DNA from: Candidatus Kouleothrix ribensis
GTDB taxonomy: Bacteria; Chloroflexota; Chloroflexia; Chloroflexales; Roseiflexaceae
Assembly (NCBI GenBank): GCA_016722075.1
Contig: JADKGW010000001.1
Location: 4,092,001-4,156,000, forward strand
Length of the DNA stretch: 64,000 nucleotides
Direction of reading: 5' to 3'
Part shown: positions 33,531 to 41,861 of the stretch, piece by piece
How positions within the stretch are numbered: the first letter of the stretch is position 1
Layout: each line of letters opens with the position of its first letter
Notes under the pieces: generated by a model
Database searches by the model: none
What the model saw: the letters and a program-made list of their open reading frames with translations, nothing else
What the model was told of the DNA's origin: nothing
Program-made: the position numbers and the translations under genes

Positions 33531-33642
33531 GGTTGCAGGTTGCACGTTTGAGGTGTATTGGCGTGGCCATTCCGGTTGCAGGTTGCAGGTTCCAGGTTGC
33601 ACGTTTGCACGGTAGTAACCTGCAACCTGCCAACCCGCAACG
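33531..33642. repeat. GGTTGCA heptamer run with inverted end
   Basis: Two copies of GGCGTGGCCATTCCGGTTGC are separated by 43 bp, with GGTTGCAGGTTGCAGGTT units and then the opposite-strand form AACCTGCAACCTGCC. Same heptamer as the array at 17854. The 3' end can fold back on the units. Confidence 0.75.
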
Positions 33643-33717
33643 ACTCCGCATGGCGATATACACCGACCCACTTGTAGGCCGTTGTCGCCGCTACTGCCTA
33701 CTGTCTACCGGGCACAT

Positions 33718-34701
33718 ATGTACCAGGCAACACTACCGCTCGAGCGGGCGCTCGGCCACATTCTACGTCACAACCTGGCCGACGAGCGCGGGCGCAAGGC
33801 TTTTGCGAAAGGCCACCGCGTTGATACGGCCGACCTGCCGCGCCTGCGGGCGCTTGGCGTGGATTACGTGCGCGTGGCTGTGCTCGAGCCTGGCGATGTT
33901 CACGAAGACGAAGCCGCGCGGCGGCTGGCTGCGGCCGTGTGCGGCCAGGGTGTCGCGGCATCCGCCCCGGCGGCCAGCCGGGTCAACCTGCTGGCCGAGG
34001 CCGACGGCGTGGTACAGATCGATGCCGCCCGGCTGCTCCAGATCAACCAGATTGAAGGGCTGACGATCGCCACAATGCCCACACACGCGCTGGTGCGCGC
34101 GCGCAAGCGCCTGGCCACCATCAAGATCATCCCATTCGCAGTGGAAGAGGCCGCGCTGCGCCAGGCCGAGGCGATCAGCCAGTCGAGCGGGCCAATCGTG
34201 TCGGTCGCGGCGCTGCGCCCAACCCCGGTGGGCGTCGTGCTGGTCGGCAGCGCAGCGGCGCGCACGCGGATCGAGCGCGGCGTGCTGCCCGCGCTGGCCG
34301 AGCGCATCGCCGCGCTGGGATCGTCGGTGGCGGGCACGCTGTATGTCGCGCCCGACGAGACCCTGATCGCCGCTGCGCTCGGCCGGCTTCAGCGGCTCGG
34401 CGCCCGGCTGCTGATCGTCGCGGGCGAAACGTCGATCATGGATCGCGACGACGTGACGCCGCAGGGTATCCGCCTGGCCGGCGGCTGGGTCGAGCACTAC
34501 GGCGCACCAGTCGAGCCAGGCAACTTGCTGCTGCTGGCCTACCTGCCAGGCAGCACGCTCGTGCCGGTGCTGGGCGCGCCCGGCTGCGTGCGCTCGCGCG
34601 ACACAAATATCGTCGATCTGTTACTGCCGCGGCTGCTGGCCGGCGAGCAGATCCGTAGCCAGGCGATCGTCGCGCTTGGCCACGGCGGGCTGCTGAGCTG
34701 A
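33718..34701 (+). CDS. MoeA-like molybdopterin-binding protein
   Basis: A 327-residue protein resembling molybdopterin-binding proteins of the MoeA/MogA type: LERALGHILRHNL near the N-terminus, VSVAALRPTPVGVVLVGSAA opening the binding domain, LLIVAGETSIMDRDDVTPQGIR in place of the usual GGTSxGxxD block, and VPVLGAPGCVRSRDTNIVDLLLPRLLAG. It follows XdhC and MocA-like genes, so a role in inserting or handling molybdenum cofactor is likely. The start MYQATLPLERA is chosen by family fit; an upstream TTG/GTG-started frame crosses heptamer repeats. Confidence 0.8.
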   Translation: MYQATLPLERALGHILRHNLADERGRKAFAKGHRVDTADLPRLRALGVDYVRVAVLEPGDVHEDEAARRLAAAVCGQGVAASAPAASRVNLLAEADGVVQIDAARLLQINQIEGLTIATMPTHALVRARKRLATIKIIPFAVEEAALRQAEAISQSSGPIVSVAALRPTPVGVVLVGSAAARTRIERGVLPALAERIAALGSSVAGTLYVAPDETLIAAALGRLQRLGARLLIVAGETSIMDRDDVTPQGIRLAGGWVEHYGAPVEPGNLLLLAYLPGSTLVPVLGAPGCVRSRDTNIVDLLLPRLLAGEQIRSQAIVALGHGGLLS

Positions 34702-34730
34702 CGCGCGCCCAGCCGAACACCAACAACAAA

Positions 34731-34755
34731 CCCCGCTCCTGGATCAGGAGCGGGG
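34731..34755. terminator. Bidirectional hairpin between convergent genes
   Basis: A perfect 11-bp stem, CCCCGCTCCTG and its complement, with a 3-nt loop lies between the stops of the MoeA-like gene and the minus-strand gene at 34793. It is preceded by an A-rich AACAACAAA, which gives a U-rich tail to transcripts arriving from the minus strand. Confidence 0.65.
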
Positions 34756-34792
34756 CGGTAGGCCTGATGCACGCGCAGTGCGGGGGTGCCGA

Positions 34793-35155
34793 CTAGGCTT
34801 CGACGCTGATCTCCACCCCGGCGCGTGTCAGCCAGATGCGCTGGCGATCGTGCTGGCCGGCGGCACTAGCATCGTGCAGGCTGATGCGGAATGAGCGCTG
34901 CTGCTGCGCTTCGATCGCGAAGGTGTCGAGGATGCCCGGCATACCGGCAAACACCGGCTGGCGCTGCTCGTTCAGCACCCGCACAACAATGCGCAAATTC
35001 AGCGGGCGCCCCGAGCGATTGCGCACCTGGCCCTGAACATACGGCAGCCCCAGTGGATTCTGGCCAACCAGCTGTAGCGGGCCGATCTCGACCTTGCCGC
35101 GCAACGACCATGGAATGCGGATCTTGTTTGGCTGAATCAACTCAGCTACTGCCAT
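34793..35155 (-). CDS. Conserved-looking protein of unknown function, 120 residues
   Basis: A small protein beginning MAVAELIQPNKIRIPWSLRGKV. The second half (VRNRSGRPLNLRIVVRVLNEQRQPVFAGMPGILDTFAIEAQQ, in parts) has the alternating pattern of a single beta-sandwich, like small Ig-like or FxLYD-type domains. It has no signal peptide and no catalytic motif. The ATG follows GGAGGGGGG. Function unknown. Confidence 0.6.
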   Translation of the reverse strand: MAVAELIQPNKIRIPWSLRGKVEIGPLQLVGQNPLGLPYVQGQVRNRSGRPLNLRIVVRVLNEQRQPVFAGMPGILDTFAIEAQQQRSFRISLHDASAAGQHDRQRIWLTRAGVEISVEA

Positions 35156-35223
35156 TGCCCCCCTCCTTACAACAATGTAGATCAGCACGCTCAATAACAG
35201 AACCTACGCGGTCGGCGTTTGGA

Positions 35224-35301
35224 GCCTGCAGCAGAGCGGTACTTTTATGGTGCGCCGATTGTGGCGCGCAGAAGCTATTCAGGTACCGTGCTGCTGCAGG
35301 C
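35224..35301. repeat. MITE-like element, short complete copy (78 bp)
   Basis: GCCTGCAGCAGAGCGGTACT (35224-35243) is matched by the complement of GCCTGCAGCAGCACGGTACC at 35282-35301. The inner hairpin is only TGCGCC/GGCGCG. The rest of 35302-35626 shows no gene. Confidence 0.75.
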
Positions 35302-35626
35302 AAACCGGCCAACTGCGTACGTCCTATCAATAACGGAGGCGTCGATGGAGACTCGCAACCAGGTACAGCCCGGCTACCTTGATCGCGTGTGGGTGAAGCG
35401 CGTGTGAAGTGACGTGAAACTACCGAACATGCCAATCATAACAAACCTGCACGCTAGTCTCAATAAAACTATAGTACTATCTGCCGCTGGCTGATCGGGT
35501 TGGTGTGCGCAGGGCATAACGCGCGTGCGAGCCATCGTGGCCCAGGCGCGCCGGCGCCGCGATGCCCGCCGCAGGTGCCTGCCTGCCCCCCCGCACCAGC
35601 GCGGCAGCCCGAACTACGCGTGGATA

Positions 35627-35635
35627 TGCTATACT
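35627..35635 (+). promoter_or_regulatory. Extended -10 promoter of clpP
   Basis: TGCTATACT with no good -35 box, 38 nt upstream of the clpP ATG, whose site is CGAGGAG. Confidence 0.45.
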
Positions 35636-35673
35636 ACAGCCGGCTGTGATTACCCGTCACGAGGAGAACATCT

Positions 35674-36267
35674 ATGCCTTCTGTCAGGGTCCCAACGATT
35701 GTCGAACGAACGCCGCGCGGCGAACGCGCATGGGACCTATTCTCGCGGCTGCTGCAAGAGCGTGTGATCATGCTCGGCACACCGATCGACGAAGATGTGT
35801 CCGTCGCAATCGTTGCGCAGCTGCTGTTTCTGCAACATAGCGACCCCGAGCGCGATATCTGGTTCTATATCAACAGCCCCGGCGGCAGTGTGCGCGATGG
35901 ACTGGCGATCTACGATACTATGCACCTGATCGCCCCCGATGTGAATACCGTGTGCATCGGCATGGCCGGCAGTATGGCCACGGTGCTGCTGGCGGGCGGG
36001 GCCAAAGGCAAGCGCTATGCGCTGCCCAACGCAACAGTCCATTTCCACCCGGCCTCGGCCGGCATGGAAGGCTCGGCGCCAGATATCGAGCGGGCGGTGA
36101 ACGAGCTGCTGCGGCTGCAGCGCCTGGGCAGCGAGCTGATCGGCCAGGCCACCGGCAAGCCCCCCGCGCAGATCGAAGAAGACTTCAGCCGTGATCGGTT
36201 TATGACTGCGGCCGAGGCGCTCGAGTATGGTTTTATCGACCACATCCTCGATCGTTCGGTCGGCTAA
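35674..36267 (+). CDS. clpP: ATP-dependent Clp protease proteolytic subunit
   Basis: A 197-residue ClpP, the barrel peptidase that degrades proteins fed by Clp ATPases. The triad is intact: Ser100 in GMAGSMATVLL, His125 in TVHFHPASAG and Asp170 in EEDFSRDRF; FYINSPGGSVRDGLAIYDTM is the family handle. Two departures from the usual form are GMAGSM for AAASM-like and HPASAG for HQPLGG. It stands alone, without clpX or trigger factor, so it may be a second, specialised ClpP. Its stop overlaps that of the convergent hydrolase by 3 nt. Confidence 0.9.
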   Translation: MPSVRVPTIVERTPRGERAWDLFSRLLQERVIMLGTPIDEDVSVAIVAQLLFLQHSDPERDIWFYINSPGGSVRDGLAIYDTMHLIAPDVNTVCIGMAGSMATVLLAGGAKGKRYALPNATVHFHPASAGMEGSAPDIERAVNELLRLQRLGSELIGQATGKPPAQIEEDFSRDRFMTAAEALEYGFIDHILDRSVG

Positions 36268-37355
36268 GGCGAACGGGATTGCAGCGGCGCGGATGCAGCG
36301 CCGAGCTGCCGCGCGAACCACTCGGCCACGCGCGCCTGCACATCGCGCCGCAAGAATAGCGTCAGGTGGCTGGCGCCTGGCACAAGCTGAAACTCGGCCT
36401 GCGGCGGGGCGGCCGCACGCACCTGCTCGGCCTGGCCGGGCTTGACGATCGCATCGCTGCCGCCATACACGAGCAGCAGCGGCCCACGCAGGCGCGCCAG
36501 GCTGCCAAGCAGATCAAGCGCCGCGATCAAATCCCAGGTGCTAATCGCCGCGCGGATCGGCGCCGTCGACCAGGTGTCGATCAGCTGGAGCGGCGTACTA
36601 TCCTCGAAGACCGCCAGCGCCGGCCAGTGCAGCAGCCGCAGCGCCTCGCGGCGCATGTCGGCGCGCGTATACTGCAAGATCGGCGGGGCCTCCATCAACA
36701 CCAGCGCGTCGAGCGCTGCGCCTTCGGCGGCGGCGCGCGCGGCGACACAGCCCCCCAGGCTCAGGCCCAGCAGGCCCACCCGCGCGTAGCGCGCGCGCAG
36801 CCAGCCCACCGCCGCGCTCACGTCGTCAAGAATATCGGGGAACTGCTGGACGCGTGGGTTCGCGCCATGCCCATCGAGATCGACCAGCAGCACCGCCAGC
36901 CCGCGCGCCAGCAGCGCATCGACCATCCACCAGGTGTAGGCGGCTTTGTGATCGCCCGAGCCGTGCAGCACGCACACCGCCGCCAGCGCGCCGGCCGGTG
37001 GCGCCACCAGGATGCCCGGCAGGTACTGATCGCCCAGGGGGATGCGCAGATCGTCCACCCGGCGGTCGGCGTGTTCGCCAGCGCGCAGGCGGCTGCGTGG
37101 GTCGCGCGAGCGGTTGCGCAGGCTGCTCAGCAGCAGCTGCAACACCAGCGCGACTGGCGCGGCCAGCCCGAAGGCCAGCCTGCGGCGTGCTCGCCCGCCC
37201 GGCATGCCCAGTGGCGCAGCCAGCGGCAGCGCCAGCAGCGCGCGCTGCGCACCGCGCCCCAGCCACGAGAGGCCCCACCAGCGGTTTTGGCCAACCACTA
37301 GCTCGATCGCCGCCAGCCAGAACCCGAGCGCGCGTACAAAGCTTGCGATCATCAT
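36264..37355 (-). CDS. Alpha/beta hydrolase with N-terminal membrane segments
   Basis: A 363-residue protein with an N-terminal hydrophobic region (residues ~1-80) and then an alpha/beta hydrolase fold: VCVLHGSGDHKAAYTWW (oxyanion region), LLVDLDGHGAN, nucleophile elbow GLLGLSLGGCVAA with Ser, YGGSDAIVKP with Asp and PGASHLTLFL with His. A serine esterase, lipase or aminopeptidase-like function is likely; the substrate is unknown. The tandem ATGs at 37350-37355 lack a strong ribosome binding site, so the N-terminus is uncertain. It is divergent from fabI. Confidence 0.8.
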   Translation of the reverse strand: MMIASFVRALGFWLAAIELVVGQNRWWGLSWLGRGAQRALLALPLAAPLGMPGGRARRRLAFGLAAPVALVLQLLLSSLRNRSRDPRSRLRAGEHADRRVDDLRIPLGDQYLPGILVAPPAGALAAVCVLHGSGDHKAAYTWWMVDALLARGLAVLLVDLDGHGANPRVQQFPDILDDVSAAVGWLRARYARVGLLGLSLGGCVAARAAAEGAALDALVLMEAPPILQYTRADMRREALRLLHWPALAVFEDSTPLQLIDTWSTAPIRAAISTWDLIAALDLLGSLARLRGPLLLVYGGSDAIVKPGQAEQVRAAAPPQAEFQLVPGASHLTLFLRRDVQARVAEWFARQLGAASAPLQSRSP

Positions 37356-37398
37356 GCTACTTTTTTGCGGGCCGCGATCAGCGCGCGGCCACGCGTAT

Positions 37399-37427
37399 TT
37401 GTCCTGAGCGCGCATTCGTTGTATTAT
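37399..37427 (+). promoter_or_regulatory. Predicted sigma-70 promoter of fabI
   Basis: TTGTCC (37399-37404), a 17-bp spacer and TATTAT (37422-37427), giving a leader of about 35 nt that contains GACGGAGGGATGG before the ATG at 37470. Confidence 0.55.
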
Positions 37428-37469
37428 AGCGCCCATTCCACAAGCAAACATCAGACGGAGGGATGGATT

Positions 37470-38249
37470 ATGGGCCTGCTCGACGGCAAAAAAGGCCTGA
37501 TCATGGGCGTGGCGAACGATCACTCGATCGCCTGGGGCATCGCGCAGGCGCTGCATGCCGAGGGCGCCGATCTCGGCTTCACATATGTCGGCGAGGCGCT
37601 CGAGCGCCGGGTGCGGCCGCTCGCCACGAGCCTGGGCGCGCGGCTGATCGAGCCGTGCGATGTGCAAGACGACGCGACGATCGATGCGCTGATCGGCCGG
37701 GTGCGCGAGGTGTACGGCTCACTCGACATCCTGATCCACGCGATTGGCTTCGCCAATAAGGAAGAGCTGAGCGGCCCGTATCTGAACACCACGCGCGCCG
37801 GCTTTCGGCTGGCGCTGGAGGTGAGCGCCTACTCGCTCACTGCGGTGGTGAAGGCCGCACAGCCGCTACTGAACCCCGGCGCGTCGATCGTGACGCTCAC
37901 CTACCACGGCTCGCAGCAGGTGGCGCAGAATTATAATGTGATGGGCGTGGCCAAGGCCGCGCTCGAGGCCAGCGTGCGCTACCTGGCCAACGACCTGGGG
38001 CCAAGCGGTATTCGCGTCAATGCGATCAGCGCCGGGCCGATCCGCACGCTGGCGGCCGCCGGCATCGCCGGCTTCCGCACCATGCATAAGCAGTTCGCCA
38101 GCGTGGCGCCGCTGCGGCGCAATATCACGTCTGAGGATGTGGGCAAAGCGGCGCTGTGGCTGTGTAGCGATTGGGCCAGCGGCGTAACCAGCGAGACGAT
38201 CTACGTCGATGCTGGGTTCCACAACATTGGCGTGATGCTGCCGGAATAA
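37470..38249 (+). CDS. fabI: Enoyl-[acyl-carrier-protein] reductase (NADH)
   Basis: A 259-residue short-chain dehydrogenase that reduces trans-2-enoyl-ACP in the last step of each fatty-acid elongation cycle. The FabI-specific nucleotide motif GVANDHSIAWG (13-23) replaces the usual TGxxxGIG. The catalytic pair is Tyr155 and Lys162 (YNVMGVAK), with the extra Tyr145 of FabI enzymes, and AGPIRTLAAAGIAGF is the substrate loop. Length and motifs are canonical. Confidence 0.95.
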   Translation: MGLLDGKKGLIMGVANDHSIAWGIAQALHAEGADLGFTYVGEALERRVRPLATSLGARLIEPCDVQDDATIDALIGRVREVYGSLDILIHAIGFANKEELSGPYLNTTRAGFRLALEVSAYSLTAVVKAAQPLLNPGASIVTLTYHGSQQVAQNYNVMGVAKAALEASVRYLANDLGPSGIRVNAISAGPIRTLAAAGIAGFRTMHKQFASVAPLRRNITSEDVGKAALWLCSDWASGVTSETIYVDAGFHNIGVMLPE

Positions 38250-38290
38250 CCAGGGGCCGTGCCGGTTTCGCGGTGCCCTGCGCGAGCCGG

Positions 38291-38311
38291 CACGCCGCCA
38301 GAGGCGGCGTG
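38291..38311. terminator. Hairpin between fabI and the convergent transporter gene
   Basis: CACGCCGCC and its complement with an AGA loop, 42 nt after the fabI stop, in the 128-bp gap between convergent genes. Confidence 0.5.
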
Positions 38312-38377
38312 TAGGGGGCAGGCGCGCTTGCAGGGGTTCGCCGGCGAGTTGAGTGCGCCGCAGACGCGCCCGATGCG

Positions 38378-39559
38378 CTAGGAGCGGCGCTTGCGTAGCT
38401 GGCGCGGCACCAGCGCCGGCGGCGGCACCTTGAGCGGCTGCGCCAGCGTCTGTGGCGGGTCGTGCGAGTCGGGCAGCTGCGGCTGGGGCGCGTCGATCAG
38501 CTTGCGGTATAAGAAGCGCAGCAGCAGCCGCGCCACCGCCACCACCGGGATGCCAACCAGCAAGCCGAACGGCCCGGCGATTGCGCCGCCGGCCAGGATC
38601 GCGAACAGCACCAGGATCGGGTGTAGATGAACTGCCAGGCCCATCACCTGCGGGATCACGAAGTTATCTTCGGCCATACGCAGGATGAAATACGACACTC
38701 CGACCACCGCCGCAAGCAGCACGTGGCTCCAACCAAATGGCGCAGTCGGCTGTAGGAATGCCACCGACATAGCCAGCCCCGCCGCCGACCACGGCCCAAT
38801 CAGCGGGATGATCTCGAGCACGCCGCTGGCAATTGCGATCACCAGCGCATAGCGAATATTCAAGATCGACAGCACAATATACGTCAGCACCGACATGATC
38901 GGGATGAGCAGCAGCGTGCCGCGCACATAGCCGTTCAGCGTCGCATCGACCTGCCTGCCCAGCGTGCGGATCTCGACGCGGTAGGGCGCCGGCACCAGCT
39001 CGTACATCCAGTTGGTGATCTGCTCGGCCTGCAGCAGCAGGTAGAAGGTCACGATCAGGTATGTAACAAACAGCACCACGCTCTCGAGCGCCGTCACCAC
39101 CAGATGCGGCACCGTCGATGGCAAGGTCGTCGCAAGGTCGGTAAAGAAGGTATAGATCGGCTTCTCGAACTCGCGCAGGTCGAGCGTCACCCCGCCGAGA
39201 TCCCAGATCTGGTTCGCGAAGATCAGCCGCTCGACCTGATCGCGCATGGCCGGGATCTGTGCGACCATATCGCCATACTGGGTGGCCAGCAGCGGGCCGA
39301 TCGTGCGCACCAGCGCGTAGATCAGCACCCCGACCATGATGTACAGCACAACGATCCACACCGCGCGGCCGATGCGAGTGCGCCGGCTGAGCCAGCCGAT
39401 CAGCGGGTTGAACAGGTAGGCGGTGATCGCCGCGCCAATGAACGGCGCCATGATCGATTGGGCTGCCCAGATCAGCACAAGGCACAGCAGGGCAACCAGA
39501 CCCACCACCACGAACTTGGCGGTTGGCGAGAGCCGGATCAGCTTCGGTTCGACACTCAC
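38378..39559 (-). CDS. AI-2E family transporter (PerM-like)
   Basis: A 393-residue membrane protein of the AI-2E/PerM family: paired N-terminal helices (FVVVGLVALLCLVLIWAAQS; PFIGAAITAYLFNPLIGWLSRR), a long periplasmic-side stretch (residues ~90-150), and C-terminal helices with EIIPLIGPWSAA, a family signature, and VHLHPILVLFAILAGG. Members export autoinducer-2 or act as Na+/H+ antiporters; sequence alone does not decide. The C-terminal 35 residues are Pro/Arg-rich. Confidence 0.88.
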   Translation of the reverse strand: MSVEPKLIRLSPTAKFVVVGLVALLCLVLIWAAQSIMAPFIGAAITAYLFNPLIGWLSRRTRIGRAVWIVVLYIMVGVLIYALVRTIGPLLATQYGDMVAQIPAMRDQVERLIFANQIWDLGGVTLDLREFEKPIYTFFTDLATTLPSTVPHLVVTALESVVLFVTYLIVTFYLLLQAEQITNWMYELVPAPYRVEIRTLGRQVDATLNGYVRGTLLLIPIMSVLTYIVLSILNIRYALVIAIASGVLEIIPLIGPWSAAGLAMSVAFLQPTAPFGWSHVLLAAVVGVSYFILRMAEDNFVIPQVMGLAVHLHPILVLFAILAGGAIAGPFGLLVGIPVVAVARLLLRFLYRKLIDAPQPQLPDSHDPPQTLAQPLKVPPPALVPRQLRKRRS

Positions 39560-39729
39560 GATGGCACCTCTGGCGCAGATAACACAACGCCCTCGGCATA
39601 GGCCGAGTGGCGCTGATTAGTTGTATGCCTGATCCATTGTACCCGATATAGGCACATTCATGAAGATCATGACATGGCTAGATTGATGGCAATTGAGTCA
39701 GAGTCGCATGGCCGAAGCTGACTCGTTGT

Positions 39730-39987
39730 TCATGTTGTTCGCCGCAGTGGGATGTCGGCCTTCAGATGATCGCTCGACTCGCCGCGCAGGAGCGACACCT
39801 CAATCTCGCCAGGCTCGACCGAGGGCACATACTTGGCAATCACCGCCGAAAGCTCGGCCTTCAGCTGCTCGAGCATATCAGGCGTCAGCTTCACGCGGTC
39901 GTGTACCAGCACAGTCAGCAGGCGATCACGGGCCATATCCGAGCTACGCTCGCGCTTGCCACCAAAGAGTGAATTGAAGAAGCCCAC
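39730..39987 (-). CDS. minE: Cell division topological specificity factor
   Basis: An 85-residue MinE, which stimulates MinD ATPase and drives oscillation of the division inhibitor. FFNSLFGGKRERSSDMARDRLLTVLVHDR is the membrane-targeting and MinD-binding region (residues 3-31), followed by LTPDMLEQLKAELSAVIAKYV and a beta-rich dimer domain ending ADIPLRR. I favour the GTG at 39985-39987, which has AAGGAG 6 nt upstream; an ATG five codons earlier (40002) lacks a site. It follows minD by 82 nt. Confidence 0.88.
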   Translation of the reverse strand: MGFFNSLFGGKRERSSDMARDRLLTVLVHDRVKLTPDMLEQLKAELSAVIAKYVPSVEPGEIEVSLLRGESSDHLKADIPLRRTT

Positions 39988-40069
39988 GCTTTTCTCCTTC
40001 ATTTGGACGAACGACGCCCCGCCAGGGTTGCAGCAACCGGTGTGGTGGGGCGCGCCCCTACCACACTGC

Positions 40070-40882
40070 TCAGCGCTCGCTACCGCGCGGGCGGCGCCCA
40101 AACATGTTGAACAGCCGGTCGATCACACCCTGCTGCTCTTCCAGCACCATGAACGGCACCTGCTCACCCTTTAGCCGGCGCGCGATGTCGAGGAATGCCC
40201 GGCCGGCCAGCGATCCGCGATCGAGCACGGCCACCTCGCCGCGATTAGTGGCCGTGACGATCACCTCATCGTCGGGCACTACGCCGATCAGGTCGACCGC
40301 CAGGATCTGCAGCACATCCTCGACGCTCATCATCTCGCCGCGGTTGACCATACGCGGCTTCAGGCGGTTGAGGATCAGGCGTGGGTGGCCCTTCTCAAAC
40401 GCCTCAACCAGGCCGATAATCCGGTCGGCGTCGCGCACCGCCGATACCTCGGGGGTTGTGACGATCAGCACCTCGTCGGCGCCGGCGATGGCATTTCGGA
40501 AGCCGCCCTCGATGCCGGCCGGGCTATCGAACAGCACGTAGTCGAACTCGGTGCGCAGCTGGTTGGCCAGCGCGATCATGTCGTCGGGCGACACCGCATC
40601 TTTGTCGCGCGTCTGCGCCGCCGGCAGCAGGCATAGGTCGGGGAAGTGCTTATCTTTGATCAGCGCCTGGCGCAGCCGGCAGCGGCCCTCGACCACGTCG
40701 ACCAGGTCGTAGACAATGCGGTTCTCGAGGCCCAGCACCACATCGAGGTTGCGCAGGCCGATATCAGCATCAACCACGGCCACGCGCAGGCCTTGCATGG
40801 CCAGCGCCGTGCCCAGGTTGGCGGTGGTGGTGGTTTTGCCAACCCCGCCTTTGCCGGATGTGATAGTGATGACGCGCGACAT
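40070..40882 (-). CDS. minD: Septum site-determining ATPase
   Basis: A 270-residue MinD with the deviant Walker A KGGVGKT (11-17), ADIGLRNLDVVLGLENRI, switch DSPAGIEGGFRNAI and a C-terminal amphipathic helix (FMVLEEQQGVIDRLFNMFGRR) for membrane binding. It recruits MinC to the membrane to block FtsZ assembly away from midcell. Gene order minC-minD-minE is conserved. GAGTTTT-type heptamers fill the 92-bp gap after minC. Confidence 0.95.
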   Translation of the reverse strand: MSRVITITSGKGGVGKTTTTANLGTALAMQGLRVAVVDADIGLRNLDVVLGLENRIVYDLVDVVEGRCRLRQALIKDKHFPDLCLLPAAQTRDKDAVSPDDMIALANQLRTEFDYVLFDSPAGIEGGFRNAIAGADEVLIVTTPEVSAVRDADRIIGLVEAFEKGHPRLILNRLKPRMVNRGEMMSVEDVLQILAVDLIGVVPDDEVIVTATNRGEVAVLDRGSLAGRAFLDIARRLKGEQVPFMVLEEQQGVIDRLFNMFGRRPRGSER

Positions 40883-40974
40883 AGTCCCCTCCGAAGTTTT
40901 GAGTTTTGAGCTTTGAGTTTTGAGCTGAGCGCAGGCTCAACCAACACGCACCACTCAGAACTCCGAACTCATAA

Positions 40975-41631
40975 CTATCGACGATAGGCATCCCATGCTT
41001 CGACGTTGATCTGGCCGTTCTCGACAAACGCCACCTCGGCGTAGCTGTTCGCGCCGCCTTCGGGCGAGCGCGCGATCACATCGGCAATGCGCAGCTGGGT
41101 TGGCGCCAGCTCGAGCGCGCCGATCATCGCGGCCCGATCGCCGAGCGCGCCGGCATGCACCGTGCCGCGCAGCCGGCCCCAGACGATCACATTGCCGCCG
41201 GCGATGATCTCGCCGCCGGCATTCACATCGCCCAGCACGGTCACGTGGCCATGGTGGCGCAGCACCTGGCCCGAGCGCACCGTGCGCGCGATGAACCCGG
41301 CCTCGCTGCGCTCTTCGGCCTCGGGGGCGCGCACCAGCGGCCGGGCCACCAGCCCCACCGCCCTGGCGGCCGTGCGGCTCTCGCGCGTGGTCGAGGCCAA
41401 CGACTCGGGGCGCACGCCATGCTGCTTCATCAGATCGAGCAGCGCGGCCAGCTGGGCCTCGGTCAGCGCTCGATCACCAATGTCGACAATAATCTGCGCC
41501 CCATGAAAAAAGTTCGCCCCCTGGCCAAATTGCCCACGGAGCGCACTTACTACTTCGTCCCAGGCTGCTAGCTCATCGAGCTGGAGCCGTAGACCATCTT
41601 TGCTGCCCTTGATCGCGATCAGGTTTGTCAT
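40975..41631 (-). CDS. minC: Septum formation inhibitor
   Basis: A 218-residue MinC. The N-terminal FtsZ-binding part (LIAIKGSKDGLRLQL, residues 3-~95) leads into a right-handed beta-helix: VRSGQVLRHHGHVTVLGDVNAGGEIIAGGNVIVWGRLRG, in parts, is the signature that binds MinD. ATG (41629-41631). It is first of minCDE. Confidence 0.92.
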   Translation of the reverse strand: MTNLIAIKGSKDGLRLQLDELAAWDEVVSALRGQFGQGANFFHGAQIIVDIGDRALTEAQLAALLDLMKQHGVRPESLASTTRESRTAARAVGLVARPLVRAPEAEERSEAGFIARTVRSGQVLRHHGHVTVLGDVNAGGEIIAGGNVIVWGRLRGTVHAGALGDRAAMIGALELAPTQLRIADVIARSPEGGANSYAEVAFVENGQINVEAWDAYRR

Positions 41632-41670
41632 GGCGTCGTCGTCGCACACATGTTGTAATCCGTGGCTTCC

Positions 41671-41679
41671 ATCATATCA
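41671..41679 (-). promoter_or_regulatory. Extended -10 promoter for minCDE
   Basis: On the minus strand TGATATGAT ends 40 nt before the minC ATG. A TTGACA is present 8 nt upstream of it but too close to act as its -35. Confidence 0.4.
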
Positions 41680-41861
41680 TACGTTGTCAAGTGTTTCATC
41701 GATCTACTATCTGACATGTTTCTTTTCTAATCAGGATTCGTTCGGCATGGTTTGGGGGAAACCCATGCATTACGTGCGGCATAGTGCGTCATTCAACAGC
41801 CACGGCCCTGCTACGCACAATGTACTCAGCCAGGCGGGGCAGCCGATCATTGCCGAGTCGT

